Shown here one piece after another: positions 56,092 through 64,000 of a stretch of DNA of 64,000 nt (position 1 is its first letter; each line of letters begins with the position of its first letter). The stretch covers positions 2,606,001-2,670,000 of the forward strand of contig NZ_CP077639.1 in NCBI RefSeq assembly GCF_019056395.1. Direction: 5' to 3'. Under the pieces are notes generated by a model, which did not search any database, was not told the origin of the DNA, and was given only the letters and a program-made list of their open reading frames with translations. Position numbers and translations under genes: made by a program. This DNA is from Terribacillus sp. DMT04 (GTDB lineage Bacteria; Bacillota; Bacilli; Bacillales; Amphibacillaceae).

Positions 56092-56193
56092 TCACGCACC
56101 ATACCCATTCGGACGGTTTTGATGCCATCTCCACGCATCGCCAATGATATCTTTCATATCCGTGCGTGTCGGGTTCCAGCCGAGTACGTCTTT
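56092..56193 (-). repeat. galE-proximal copy of the 102-bp direct repeat
   Basis: This is the functional 3' end of galE; its partner is the orphan copy at 54774-54875. Nine of 102 positions differ. Confidence 0.92.
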
Positions 56194-57081
56194 CGCTTTG
56201 GCGGAGCTTGCGATAAGCACAGCTGGGTCGCCTGCGCGACGCGGGCCGACTTGAGCTGGGATTTCTTTACCGGTCACTTCCCGAGCTACATCAATCATCT
56301 CTTTTACAGAGAACCCTTGGCTGGAGCCGAGGTTGAAGATGTCACTCTGGCCGCCTTTTTCCAAATACTCGAGCGCCAATACATGCGCATCAATCAAGTC
56401 CATCACATGGATATAATCGCGGATGCATGTGCCATCTTCGGTAGGGTAATCTTCACCGAAGATGCTGATATGTTCACGCTGACCAATTGCTGTCTGCAAA
56501 ATGATCGGAATCAAATGTGTTTCCGGCTGGTGGTCTTCCCCGATCAGACCATCTGGATGTGCACCGCCAACGTTGAAGTAACGAAGCGATACGAACTTAA
56601 TGCCATATGCTTGGTCACACCATTTCATCATTTTTTCCATCATTAACTTGGATTCGCCATACGGGCTTTCCGGATTTGTATCCAAATCTTCTGTTAGCGG
56701 TACGACATTCGTATCACCGTATGTTGCAGCAGTAGAAGAGAAAACGATGCGTTTTACGTCGTGCTTGTGCATCGTCTCCAGCAGTACTTGCATACCGTAG
56801 ACATTATTGCCAAAGTACTTGAGTGGATCTTCAACCGATTCTCCAACAAGTGAGCTTGCCGCAAAGTGGACAACTGCATCCACTTTCTCTTTCGCAAATA
56901 CATCATTCAAGAAGGCTGCATCACGCAAATCACCTTCATAAAATACCGCATTTTTATTAACCGCATCTAAATGTCCAGTAAGTATATTATCAACAATAAC
57001 AGCTTGATGGCCTTTTTCCAGCAGCATGGCTACTGCATGGGAGCCGATATAACCGGCACCGCCTGTAACGAGTACTTTCAT
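56092..57081 (-). CDS. galE: UDP-glucose 4-epimerase
   Basis: GalE interconverts UDP-glucose and UDP-galactose with bound NAD. The 329-residue short-chain dehydrogenase fold shows VTGGAGYIGSHAV at the start, the catalytic Ser in SSTAATYGD near 121 and the Tyr in SPYGESKLMMEK near 141. RYFNVGGAHPDG near 172 is typical. GAGGGACAATCG precedes ATG 57081. It can feed galactose units to the exopolysaccharide operon. Its 3' end is duplicated downstream, around the GTPase gene. Confidence 0.95.
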   Translation of the reverse strand: MKVLVTGGAGYIGSHAVAMLLEKGHQAVIVDNILTGHLDAVNKNAVFYEGDLRDAAFLNDVFAKEKVDAVVHFAASSLVGESVEDPLKYFGNNVYGMQVLLETMHKHDVKRIVFSSTAATYGDTNVVPLTEDLDTNPESPYGESKLMMEKMMKWCDQAYGIKFVSLRYFNVGGAHPDGLIGEDHQPETHLIPIILQTAIGQREHISIFGEDYPTEDGTCIRDYIHVMDLIDAHVLALEYLEKGGQSDIFNLGSSQGFSVKEMIDVAREVTGKEIPAQVGPRRAGDPAVLIASSAKAKDVLGWNPTRTDMKDIIGDAWRWHQNRPNGYGA

Positions 57082-57153
57082 CGATTGTCCCTCGATTCTC
57101 TTATATTATCGTCACTTATTATAACATGCTTCCTGCTATGAAAATGGTAAATT

Positions 57154-57417
57154 TTATACCTTATTCCATTCATGCAAGTGCAGACTGCGCACACCATTTA
57201 CGACATAAGGATCCTGCTCCGCCATTACTCTCGCTTCCGCCTCATTATCTGCCTGATAGATAACCAGACCGCCTACTTCATTCGCTAACGCCCCTCTGGC
57301 AAAGATAAACCCTTTCTCATCTAGCTCCGCTAAATAATCTAAATGTGCTTGGCGATAGTGCTGATTCAGCTCAGGCTTTTCCATTTTGATAAATGCTGCG
57401 TAATAGTTCATCTTCAT
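57154..57417 (-). CDS. YciI-like protein
   Basis: The 87-residue protein has the YCII fold: YYAAFIKMEKPELNQHYRQAH at the start, GALANEVGGLVIYQADNEAEARVM in the middle and the active-site-type DPYVVNGV. Family members are small dimeric alpha/beta proteins; some dehalogenate or hydrolyse aromatic compounds. The start overlaps the stop of the kinase gene by 4 bases, so the two are co-translated. Confidence 0.85.
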   Translation of the reverse strand: MKMNYYAAFIKMEKPELNQHYRQAHLDYLAELDEKGFIFARGALANEVGGLVIYQADNEAEARVMAEQDPYVVNGVRSLHLHEWNKV

Positions 57418-58280
57418 TCTCCTCTTCTTTCATGTACTTCTTTCGCAAGCATAAGTGCACCAACAATCCCTGCATTGTCTGCTAAGCCTGGTGCTGCTAA
57501 GTAATTGTCTGGCAGCGGAACATAGCGCTGCATAAGGTTTTCCAACTCCTGCTGCACCATATTATGCAACCCTTCTTTTTTCATGACGCCTCCGCCCATG
57601 ATGATTTTCTCTGGACTTAACACCAATGTGTAACTCATGATTGCTTGCGCTAGGTAATGCGCTTCTAATTGCCATACTTCATCTTGGTGGTACAGCTTTT
57701 GCGCTTGCTCACCCCAGCGTGCTTCTATGGCAGGACCAGCAGCCAGTCCTTCTAAGCAATCGCTGTGATACGGACATTTTCCTGGATAAGCATCATGTGG
57801 CTGACGTCTGATGAGCAGATGCCCCATTTCCGGATGGGAAAAGCCTTGTACTGTTTCCCCATTTACAATCGCGCCAGCTCCGATACCTGTACCCACGGTG
57901 ATATACAAACAGCTTCCTGCATGTTTTGCTGCGCCGTGCATATACTCCCCTAAAGCAGCTGCATTCACATCGGTATCGAGTTTGACGGGAACACCGAGCT
58001 TCTCTTTTAATACCGTTAGCAGCGGATAGTCTGTCCACTGCAATTTCGGTGTGTTGCCGATCGTGCCGTATGACGGACTGTCCGCTTTTACGTTTACTGG
58101 TCCGAATGCACCGACACCAAGCGCTTCTATTTCTTTGTCTTGAAAAAAGCTGAGAACGAGCTGTAGCGTTTCTTCCGGTTTGGTTGTTGGGAAAGATACC
58201 CTTTCTTCCACATGGCCATGCTCGTTCCCAACAGCACAGACAAATTTTGTTCCGCCTGCCTCAATTGCTCCAAGTCGCAT
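57414..58280 (-). CDS. ROK-family fructokinase
   Basis: The 288-residue kinase phosphorylates fructose (or mannose) with ATP. GAIEAGGTKFVCAVG at the N-terminus is the ATP-binding start; GTGIGAGAIVNGETV near 130 is the second loop. The zinc site is complete: HPEMGH plus CPYHSDCLEGLAAGPAIE near 150-185, as in GmuE/ScrK fructokinases. ATG 58280 follows GAGGTGAGAAAC. It is first in a two-gene operon with the YciI-like gene. Confidence 0.92.
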   Translation of the reverse strand: MRLGAIEAGGTKFVCAVGNEHGHVEERVSFPTTKPEETLQLVLSFFQDKEIEALGVGAFGPVNVKADSPSYGTIGNTPKLQWTDYPLLTVLKEKLGVPVKLDTDVNAAALGEYMHGAAKHAGSCLYITVGTGIGAGAIVNGETVQGFSHPEMGHLLIRRQPHDAYPGKCPYHSDCLEGLAAGPAIEARWGEQAQKLYHQDEVWQLEAHYLAQAIMSYTLVLSPEKIIMGGGVMKKEGLHNMVQQELENLMQRYVPLPDNYLAAPGLADNAGIVGALMLAKEVHERRGE

Positions 58281-58449
58281 GTTTCTCACCTCATTTGTCT
58301 CGCTCGCTTATTTCTACTATGTAAGTTTTCCTTTTTTTCGTCAATAAAAAGGGCACCCAATACAAGCATTAAATTTGTTATAATATTAAAATATAAAATA
58401 TTTCTAATAATCTTGTAAACACGATTCGTTTAGAAGAAAAGGGGGATGC

Positions 58450-59331
58450 ATGATGACTGCTCTGCAGGCAGTGACTGCATTTGCACACAAACAAGATTTA
58501 CGTAAGAGTTTTAACAAACTAGCAAAAAAGACGTTCGGCTTTGATTTTGAAGCCTTATATAAGAGTGGCTTATGGAATGAGCGCTATCACACGCATGCTT
58601 TTGCTGATGATACACATATTGTCGCAAATGTTTCTGTAAGCGTCATCACCGTGCATATTCAGAAGGTAAAAAGACGAGCAATACAAATTGGCACCGTCAT
58701 GACAGACCCGGCTTATCAGCAACAAGGACTTGCTACACAGCTTTTACAGCGCGTAATTAAACAATATGAAGCCGAAACAGATCTCATTTACTTATTTGCT
58801 CGTCCTGGAACAGAAAGTTTCTATGACAAACTTGGCCTAACAGCAGTGGAAGAGAAACTATTTTCTATCCCAGTTTCGCAAATACAACGCCTTGTTCCTG
58901 ATTATCGCAAGCTAACACCAACAGCCAATCCGCAAGACATGGTCGTGCTGCTGGACCGGTACGGAAAACGCTATCCACAGTCTCATCTGCTTGATGTGTC
59001 CGATGGGCAGCATATACTTGGCTTTCATACACTGTATGATCCGGACTTAGAAATCATCGAGCTGTTGGAGCCCGAAGCATTGCTCCTTTATAAAAGAATC
59101 GGCCAAACGATGCATCTCTATGAGGTAATCAGCCAGAGCCGGATTTCCTGGCAGCAGATTGAGAGCTATGTCGCACAGCCAGGCATTACCGACGTTATTT
59201 TCCATTTCACGCCGACTTTCCCGGATCTCGAGCCATACGTTCACCAGCACACGGAGCGTGATGCACTATATGTGAACAAACCAGAACTTCTGCCCGCTGA
59301 CTTTCAGTTTCCAGAATTGTCTCATGCGTAA
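58450..59331 (+). CDS. GNAT-family N-acetyltransferase
   Basis: The 293-residue protein has an N-terminal GNAT domain with the CoA loop VMTDPAYQQQGLATQLLQ near 78-95, followed by a C-terminal half of about 140 residues. It resembles the Eis-like or YfiT-like bacillar acetyltransferases. AAAAGGGGG is just before ATG 58450; ATG 58453 is as likely. An extended -10 (TGTTATAAT, 58376-58384) precedes it. The substrate is unknown. Confidence 0.85.
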   Translation: MMTALQAVTAFAHKQDLRKSFNKLAKKTFGFDFEALYKSGLWNERYHTHAFADDTHIVANVSVSVITVHIQKVKRRAIQIGTVMTDPAYQQQGLATQLLQRVIKQYEAETDLIYLFARPGTESFYDKLGLTAVEEKLFSIPVSQIQRLVPDYRKLTPTANPQDMVVLLDRYGKRYPQSHLLDVSDGQHILGFHTLYDPDLEIIELLEPEALLLYKRIGQTMHLYEVISQSRISWQQIESYVAQPGITDVIFHFTPTFPDLEPYVHQHTERDALYVNKPELLPADFQFPELSHA

Positions 59332-59372
59332 TATAATAGACAAGACGCTGTGACAGAAAGGAACGAAAGCTT

Positions 59373-59573
59373 ATGCTAGATTTAGAAATGCTAAAGGATA
59401 AAGTTGAATTCTTTGAAGCAAACGACTTGTCCACTTTGGAGAAGAAAATCAATGAACAAATCCAGCACAACAAAGCGATTCTGCTGGAACTGCATCACGT
59501 CTCACACACTATGCATGTAGATGATAATGGCCGCCGATTTTATAGTGCTGTTGCCCATTTTAAAGCGAAATAG
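59373..59573 (+). CDS. DUF2536 family protein (YrzA-like)
   Basis: This 66-residue protein resembles YrzA of B. subtilis, a small cytosolic protein of unknown function. LKDKVEFFEANDLSTLEKKINEQIQHNKAILL predicts two helices, and HHVSHTM follows. GAAAGGAACGAAAGCTT precedes the ATG. It is followed by a shared terminator. Confidence 0.82.
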   Translation: MLDLEMLKDKVEFFEANDLSTLEKKINEQIQHNKAILLELHHVSHTMHVDDNGRRFYSAVAHFKAK

Positions 59574-59585
59574 TACGACTCATAA

Positions 59586-59614
59586 AAATACCGCCCCTAT
59601 GGACGGTATTTTTT
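59586..59614. terminator. Bidirectional terminator
   Basis: AATACCG/CGGTATT with a short GC-rich loop has T runs on both strands, between convergent genes. Confidence 0.85.
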
Positions 59615-59619
59615 GCTGC

Positions 59620-60915
59620 TTAAAATATGATACCCGTAACAATCGCTACTGCGATAACGGCAAAGGCGGTTCCTGTCGCCCACAAAATGGTGAAGCGCTG
59701 GAATTCTCCGAAGTCGACTTTCGACATTCCGACCAGTAAGTATGTAGCCGGAACAAGCGGGCTCAGCAAGTGGACAGGCTGCCCAAGCAAGGAAGCACGC
59801 GCTATCTCTGCAGCTGAGAAACCATAGCTAGCAGCAGCTTCTGCCAAAATTGGCAGGACACCAAAGTAATAGGCATCATTCGACATGAAGAAGGTAAAAG
59901 GAATACTTGTAACAGCTATAATGATACTAAAAGCAGGTCCCCATGCATCCGGGATAACGGAAATAAGGCTGGATGCCATTGCATCGACCATCTTTGTACC
60001 GGACAAGATTCCTGTAAAGATACCAGCTGCGAATACAAGAGACACAACAGCAAGTACGTTCCCTGCATGATCTGCAATCCGTTCTTTTTGCTGCTTCAAA
60101 TTAGGATAGTTGATTGTGATTGCAATAGCGAAAGCAAGCATGAACAATACTGGAAGCGGCATAATTCCTTCAATTAATCCGAACATTAGTAAAACTGTGA
60201 GTCCAAAGTTGACCCATAATAGTTTCGGGCGCTTTAACGACGCATCCACTGTGGCAGCTTGCTGCTGCAGCGTGCGCTTCTCGGCATCATCAAATGTCAC
60301 AACACCAAGACGTTTCTTTTCTCTGCGGCCCATAATGAAGGCTGTGAAGAATATCCAGATTGCTCCTCCGATCATCGTCGGAATTAGCGGTACGAATACA
60401 TCGCCAACGTCTACATTAAGTGCTGCTGCAGCTCGTGCTGTCGGTCCGCCCCATGGCACCATGTTCGTTAAACTAACACTCATAACAGCAATAGCCGGTA
60501 AAATGAGCGGATTAATCTTCAGACGCTGATACAATGGAAAGAATGCAGACACCGTGATCATATAACTTGTCGTTCCATCTCCATCTAGCGACACGACAAG
60601 CGCCAAGGCAGCTGTACCCATGACGATCTTCGTTGGGTCTCCTTTAACCGCTTTCAAAATACGGTTTACAATTGGATTAAACAACCCAGCATCAATCATA
60701 ATGCCAAAATAAAGGATTGCGAATAACAACATAATGCCTGTTGGCGCCAAACTTGTGATTCCTTCCAGTGACATCTCACCTAAGTCACCAGCATGCCCGG
60801 TCAGTACAGCAAAAATTGCCGGAATGATCATCAACGCAATGAGCGCAGAAAGCTTTTTGGACATAATTAAGTACATGAATAGAAAGATCATCAAGAAACC
60901 CATTATTGCTAACAT
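59620..60915 (-). CDS. CitMHS-family citrate/metal transporter
   Basis: The 431-residue protein has about 12 membrane helices and belongs to the CitMHS family, which imports citrate complexed with magnesium or calcium. ALALVVSLDGDGTTSYMITVSAF near 105-127 and VSLTNMVPWGGPTARAAAAL near 148 are the two family signatures. ATG 60915 is preferred over the TTG upstream because GAGGGGGATTTGAGC precedes it. No citrate-sensing two-component system is adjacent. Confidence 0.9.
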   Translation of the reverse strand: MLAIMGFLMIFLFMYLIMSKKLSALIALMIIPAIFAVLTGHAGDLGEMSLEGITSLAPTGIMLLFAILYFGIMIDAGLFNPIVNRILKAVKGDPTKIVMGTAALALVVSLDGDGTTSYMITVSAFFPLYQRLKINPLILPAIAVMSVSLTNMVPWGGPTARAAAALNVDVGDVFVPLIPTMIGGAIWIFFTAFIMGRREKKRLGVVTFDDAEKRTLQQQAATVDASLKRPKLLWVNFGLTVLLMFGLIEGIMPLPVLFMLAFAIAITINYPNLKQQKERIADHAGNVLAVVSLVFAAGIFTGILSGTKMVDAMASSLISVIPDAWGPAFSIIIAVTSIPFTFFMSNDAYYFGVLPILAEAAASYGFSAAEIARASLLGQPVHLLSPLVPATYLLVGMSKVDFGEFQRFTILWATGTAFAVIAVAIVTGIIF

Positions 60916-61146
60916 GCTCAAATCCCCCTCATCGTCTCCTGTAACAATTCCCCCAAATCCTAAGCAGCAATGTATAATATGTTACATCTATTGTATGCGC
61001 TTCCAAATATAATTTCAATACTTTTGTTACTTTTTTAAGTAAGAAAATGGGGCGGTTAGATATAATGGCTCCATACTAGCAATCCTCTTAAAGAAACAGG
61101 TAAATTAACCTATGTAAGCGCGTATTTCACTTCTTAACGAACTTGT

Positions 61147-61183
61147 ATAGTATAACTTATTCATACTAAATAAGTTATACTAT
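61147..61183. repeat. Perfect 15-bp inverted repeat
   Basis: ATAGTATAACTTATT and AATAAGTTATACTAT are separated by 7 bases. No T run follows on either strand. It may be an operator for a dimeric repressor or an RNA stem. Confidence 0.7.
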
Positions 61184-61233
61184 TAACCCTTCGTCATTTT
61201 CCTATTTAATAAAACCTATGAGTCGTTAGCTTA

Positions 61234-61264
61234 CAAATATTTTATGTCTATAATAAAATATTTG
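61234..61264 (-). terminator. Weak AT-rich hairpin after the AEC gene
   Basis: CAAATATTTTAT/ATAAAATATTTG is a perfect 12-bp stem just after the stop at 61265. It lacks a separate T run, so its role as a terminator is uncertain. Confidence 0.4.
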
Positions 61265-62191
61265 TCACCCAAACAAAATTCCCGCCAAGTATACAACGAA
61301 AGTAACGGTGATACTGCTTACAATCGTCGTTACGAGAACTGTCTGTGCTGCTAAGTCCGGATTATTATTGTACTCTAGAGCAAATATCGAACTATTTCGG
61401 GAAGTAGGGAAGGAACTGGCGATAAACAGTGACTGCGCGATTGTCCCATCCAGTCCAAGTAAAAAAATGATTCCCAATGCGGCAGACGGCCCAACAAGAA
61501 GACGGGAAGCTGTACTTAAATAAAGCACCATATGCGGTTTTACCAGCTTAATCTGCGCAACTTGCGCACCAAGCGTAATCAAAGCGACCGCCAGAAACGC
61601 ATCTGCGATGGATTGAATTGGATTCCAAACAAGATTTGGAATCTCCACATGGAATGTCGCACAAAGTACCCCAAGGATAATCGCATAGATCATCGGCAGG
61701 CGAATAAGTTCCTTTAAAATAGCATTGCCCTGACTTTTGACGCTCACCATATTGTATAGCCCGTATGTAAAGGTGAGCAGATTCTGAAATACCATGACAA
61801 TGAGCTGGATAGATACACCGAGCGGATTTGATTGAAATACAAGCTGACTAACAGGAATACCGTAGTTCCCAGAGTTCATCAATACGACGCTGTTTTTATA
61901 GGTAGCAGCGATTCCGCGATCCAGTTTCAGCAACCTGCTCGTAATCTCTGTGAAGCTGATCGAAAACAACGTAAAGATGAGCAAAAATAGAATAATTTGT
62001 CCAAACACAGCTATCGGCATACTACTTTGATACATATTGATAAAACCATTTACCGGCAGAAAGCAATACGTCAGCAGCTTGGACAGCGTCCCTAAATGTA
62101 ATGAAAATTTTCGCTGCAAAATGACACCAACACCAAGCAGCAGTAATAAAGGCGCAATTACTTCCAAGAAAATAAGCGATAATACAGCCAT
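61265..62191 (-). CDS. AEC-family transporter (auxin efflux carrier type)
   Basis: This 308-residue, ten-helix membrane protein belongs to the AEC family, whose bacterial members export or import organic acids such as malate. NSVVLMNSGNYGIPVSQLVF near 103-122 is the signature in the crossover region, and LFIASSFPTSRNSSIFALEY near 255 is the matching second half. ATG 62191 follows GAGGAGGGGACTT. It lies upstream of the citrate transporter on the same strand but 350 bases away. Confidence 0.9.
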   Translation of the reverse strand: MAVLSLIFLEVIAPLLLLLGVGVILQRKFSLHLGTLSKLLTYCFLPVNGFINMYQSSMPIAVFGQIILFLLIFTLFSISFTEITSRLLKLDRGIAATYKNSVVLMNSGNYGIPVSQLVFQSNPLGVSIQLIVMVFQNLLTFTYGLYNMVSVKSQGNAILKELIRLPMIYAIILGVLCATFHVEIPNLVWNPIQSIADAFLAVALITLGAQVAQIKLVKPHMVLYLSTASRLLVGPSAALGIIFLLGLDGTIAQSLFIASSFPTSRNSSIFALEYNNNPDLAAQTVLVTTIVSSITVTFVVYLAGILFG

Positions 62192-62264
62192 AAGTCCCCT
62201 CCTCATTTGAAAGCGGATACATATGTATTATACTGCTATCGTTTTTAAATCTCTATAAAATTAT

Positions 62265-62297
62265 TGAAAAAAGCAGCCACCAATTGGCGGCTGCTTA
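62265..62297 (-). terminator. Terminator of the surface protein gene
   Basis: AAGCAGCC...GGCTGCTT with paired CC/GG inside is followed by TTTTTT on the minus strand, right after the stop at 62300. Confidence 0.86.
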
Positions 62298-62299
62298 TA

Positions 62300-64000
62300 T
62301 TAAGCGCGCTTGCGAAGCTTGTTGATTACAAAGAATATAACACCTGCAGCAATTGCACCAGCTCCTGCTAGCATCCAGTTGAACACATTTGTACTCGTGT
62401 TCGGCAGGTGCTGTCCTTTCGGATCTTCACCTGCATCAAGTGCAGCAGCCGCTGTTGGCACAGTTTGTTGCTCAGCTGCATCTGTCCCGTCAGTCTTTTC
62501 TGTATTTATCTCTGTTTTTACTTCTTCTGTTTGTTCTGGTTTTTGTTCCGTCTCATCAGCTGGTTTTTCGTTTTCCGCTATTTCTTCTTCCCCAGCCTGT
62601 TCAGGTGTTTCTGCTGTTTCTTCCTCTTTTGTGTCTTCTGGTTTAGGCTCTTCTTCTGCCGGGTTCTTCGTTTCATTTTCTGGCTGTTCCGCCTCTTCTT
62701 CTGGCGCTGGCTTTACAGCTGGTTCTTCGCCAAGTGCATATGCAGCAATCGTACCAGACACTTCATGCGCTGCTAGGAGAATTGGCTGATTTGTCGGGCT
62801 TTCATCAGCTGCAATATATGTCAGCCCTTCTGGCGCAACATCACCGCTATTGCTATCGACTGCCGCTTCATCTCCTTGGAAATTCCGGCTCGTGAAATAT
62901 GTTGAAAATGATGGGCTAGCAGGGTTTGACATGTCGTAAGCCATAATACCGCCTGTCCGTTCCAAGCCGATGAAAGCATATGTAGTGCCGTCTACGTCAC
63001 CTGTGATAACAGACTCTGGTTCTGGACCTTTATCATCACTGCGGTTATCGAACTTATCTTCGTCGTTTGTTGCGTTAAAGTACTCTGGGATTGCCGCTGC
63101 CGTTATTTTTTCGAAATCTGCACCGCTATCATAAACCTGCTGCAGTGAATTCGCATCCCAAACAGAGAAACTGCGTGTGCCATAAGCATACACTGCTTCA
63201 TACTTCCCATCTTCATTTTTAGGAGCAACGGTACTTGTTTTCAAGCGTCCCAAGCTCTCCTTTTCGAACAATCTATTCTCTATAAGCTGATCCAGCTGTT
63301 CCTGGTTGTAGCCTTCATATAAGTCAGCATTCAGTGCATACATGTCTTCTTCTGCTAAGTCAGCAACTCTTTCTTCCTCTGAAAAGCCATCCCATTCTTG
63401 GGCATCTCCTTCATTTGCTGTCAGGATATACGTATTACCTCCAGATTGAAAGCTCGTCATTCCGTCTGGCATATACATGCCGAGCACTGGCCAATTTCCA
63501 ATCTCAATACCACCATCCTTATTGGAAGGATCCAGTTCTACACCAGCTTTAGAGAAATCTTTATACCCTAAACTCTTTACTGTCGTGAAGCTGTTTGTTT
63601 GCAAATCAAGTTTTGCAATGGCATTACTTTCTTGGATGGCGACATATGCAAATCGGCTATCTTTGTCGACTGTAATGTATTCTGGTTCAAGATTTTCTGC
63701 ATAAGAGGAATTTTCTGGATCAGGATTAACTTTTCTTACATCATCCTCCACGATATCATCCGTAAATGCCGCTGTTTCAGCTGTTAAGTTATCTGTGCCA
63801 TTTGCGATATTAATAATACTGACAGAACCTTCCGGGTTTACGGTGTAATCTTCGGACGGCTCCCCTTCATTCGCCACAAGCACTTTTGTTCCGTCCGGCG
63901 TGAACGTTACCATATCCGGTAAAGCACCTACTTCTACACTGGCCAATGTATTCCCGTCCGTATCAAGCAGTACCACATGACCAGGATCTGTTTTCACTTC
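62300..64000 (-). CDS. Choice-of-anchor I family surface protein, sortase-anchored, 5' end missing
   Basis: The visible 566 residues are the C-terminal part of a beta-propeller protein of the choice-of-anchor I (alkaline phosphatase-like) family: LPDMVTFTPDGTKVLVANEGEPSEDY, PEYITVDKDSRFAYVAIQE, TYILTANEGDAQEW, PEPESVITGDVDGTTYAFIGLERTGGIMAYD. A long Glu/Pro/Thr-rich stalk (about 440-525) leads to a sorting signal: LPNTS, a hydrophobic helix and the tail KLRKRA. It should be linked to the cell wall by a class of sortase that accepts LPxTS. The gene runs off the right edge, so its signal peptide and any enzymatic domain are not visible. Confidence 0.88.
   Translation of the reverse strand, partial: EVKTDPGHVVLLDTDGNTLASVEVGALPDMVTFTPDGTKVLVANEGEPSEDYTVNPEGSVSIINIANGTDNLTAETAAFTDDIVEDDVRKVNPDPENSSYAENLEPEYITVDKDSRFAYVAIQESNAIAKLDLQTNSFTTVKSLGYKDFSKAGVELDPSNKDGGIEIGNWPVLGMYMPDGMTSFQSGGNTYILTANEGDAQEWDGFSEEERVADLAEEDMYALNADLYEGYNQEQLDQLIENRLFEKESLGRLKTSTVAPKNEDGKYEAVYAYGTRSFSVWDANSLQQVYDSGADFEKITAAAIPEYFNATNDEDKFDNRSDDKGPEPESVITGDVDGTTYAFIGLERTGGIMAYDMSNPASPSFSTYFTSRNFQGDEAAVDSNSGDVAPEGLTYIAADESPTNQPILLAAHEVSGTIAAYALGEEPAVKPAPEEEAEQPENETKNPAEEEPKPEDTKEEETAETPEQAGEEEIAENEKPADETEQKPEQTEEVKTEINTEKTDGTDAAEQQTVPTAAAALDAGEDPKGQHLPNTSTNVFNWMLAGAGAIAAGVIFFVINKLRKRA

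Larger units (their letters stand above)
60916..61264. other. Intergenic region with a strong palindrome
   Basis: About 350 AT-rich bases lie between two minus-strand transporter genes. They contain the 15-bp inverted repeat at 61147-61183 and an AT-rich dyad at 61234-61264. No small gene is evident. Confidence 0.55.

Noticed and set aside
61112..61126. TGTAAGCGCGTATT as a cre site for the citrate transporter
   Set aside because: It misses several fixed positions in the right half of the consensus.
62310..62789. A Ser-rich 159-residue plus-strand frame
   Set aside because: It is the complement of the Glu/Pro/Thr-rich stalk of the surface protein; biased codons open the opposite frame.

Overview
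The window is chromosomal DNA from a low-GC Gram-positive bacterium of the Bacillaceae. Support for this: AGGAGG-type ribosome binding sites with frequent GTG and TTG starts, a Rap-Phr pair, an RsbT homologue, LytR-CpsA-Psr ligases, a LysM-NlpC/P60 autolysin, a DUF2536 protein, a CcpA-type cre site, and PhoP-type and WalR-type boxes. A Terribacillus- or Virgibacillus-like genus is possible, but the sequence alone does not fix it. No rRNA, tRNA or CRISPR array was seen.

Layout. 1-1656: proline catabolism (putB with a frameshift, then putC cut by the left edge). 1896-5376: a membrane-anchored GH10 glycanase beside a processive GT2 polysaccharide synthase carrying two PilZ domains. 5467-13893: an anchored protein of unknown role, ppx-ppk (polyphosphate), a low-complexity anchored protein, a YaeR-type VOC protein and a MalT-like LuxR regulator. 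14056-17504: a phospho-beta-glucosidase and ROK kinase operon divergent from an AraC regulator, with a cre site between them. 17542-25989: UDP-glucose dehydrogenase, a sigma-70-like factor, two transporters, a 36-aa membrane peptide, a Na/Pi cotransporter behind PhoP-type boxes, and two LCP ligases.

25990-26956 holds no convincing gene. 27197-42186 is an AT-rich exopolysaccharide operon on the minus strand. It runs in order: chain-length modulator, tyrosine kinase, PHP phosphatase, priming transferase, PssD/PssE pair, four glycosyltransferases, pyruvyl transferase, Wzx flippase, FrhB-like Fe-S protein, Wzy polymerase and two acyltransferases. An intact IS1182-family element (42462-44320) sits between the operon promoter and galU. 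Ugd, GalU and GalE (56092-57081) can supply nucleotide sugars, and the LCP proteins are candidates for attaching polymer to the wall.

45548-64000 is mixed: an autolysin with a WalR-type box, a stand-alone RsbT, a tandem-DUF2294 protein, a MATE pump, an acyltransferase, a Rap-Phr pair, an SMP-30 lactonase, acetyltransferases, galE, a fructokinase, a CitMHS transporter, an AEC permease and a sortase-anchored surface protein cut by the right edge.

The most unusual locus is 54774-56193. A lone GTPase-DUF697 gene lies between galE and a degenerate 102-bp direct repeat of the galE 3' end, which is the footprint expected of a small integrated cassette. Other notable signals are PhoP-type direct repeats before both ppk and the phosphate transporter gene, tandem PilZ domains in the GT2 synthase, and an atypical Rap-Phr pair.
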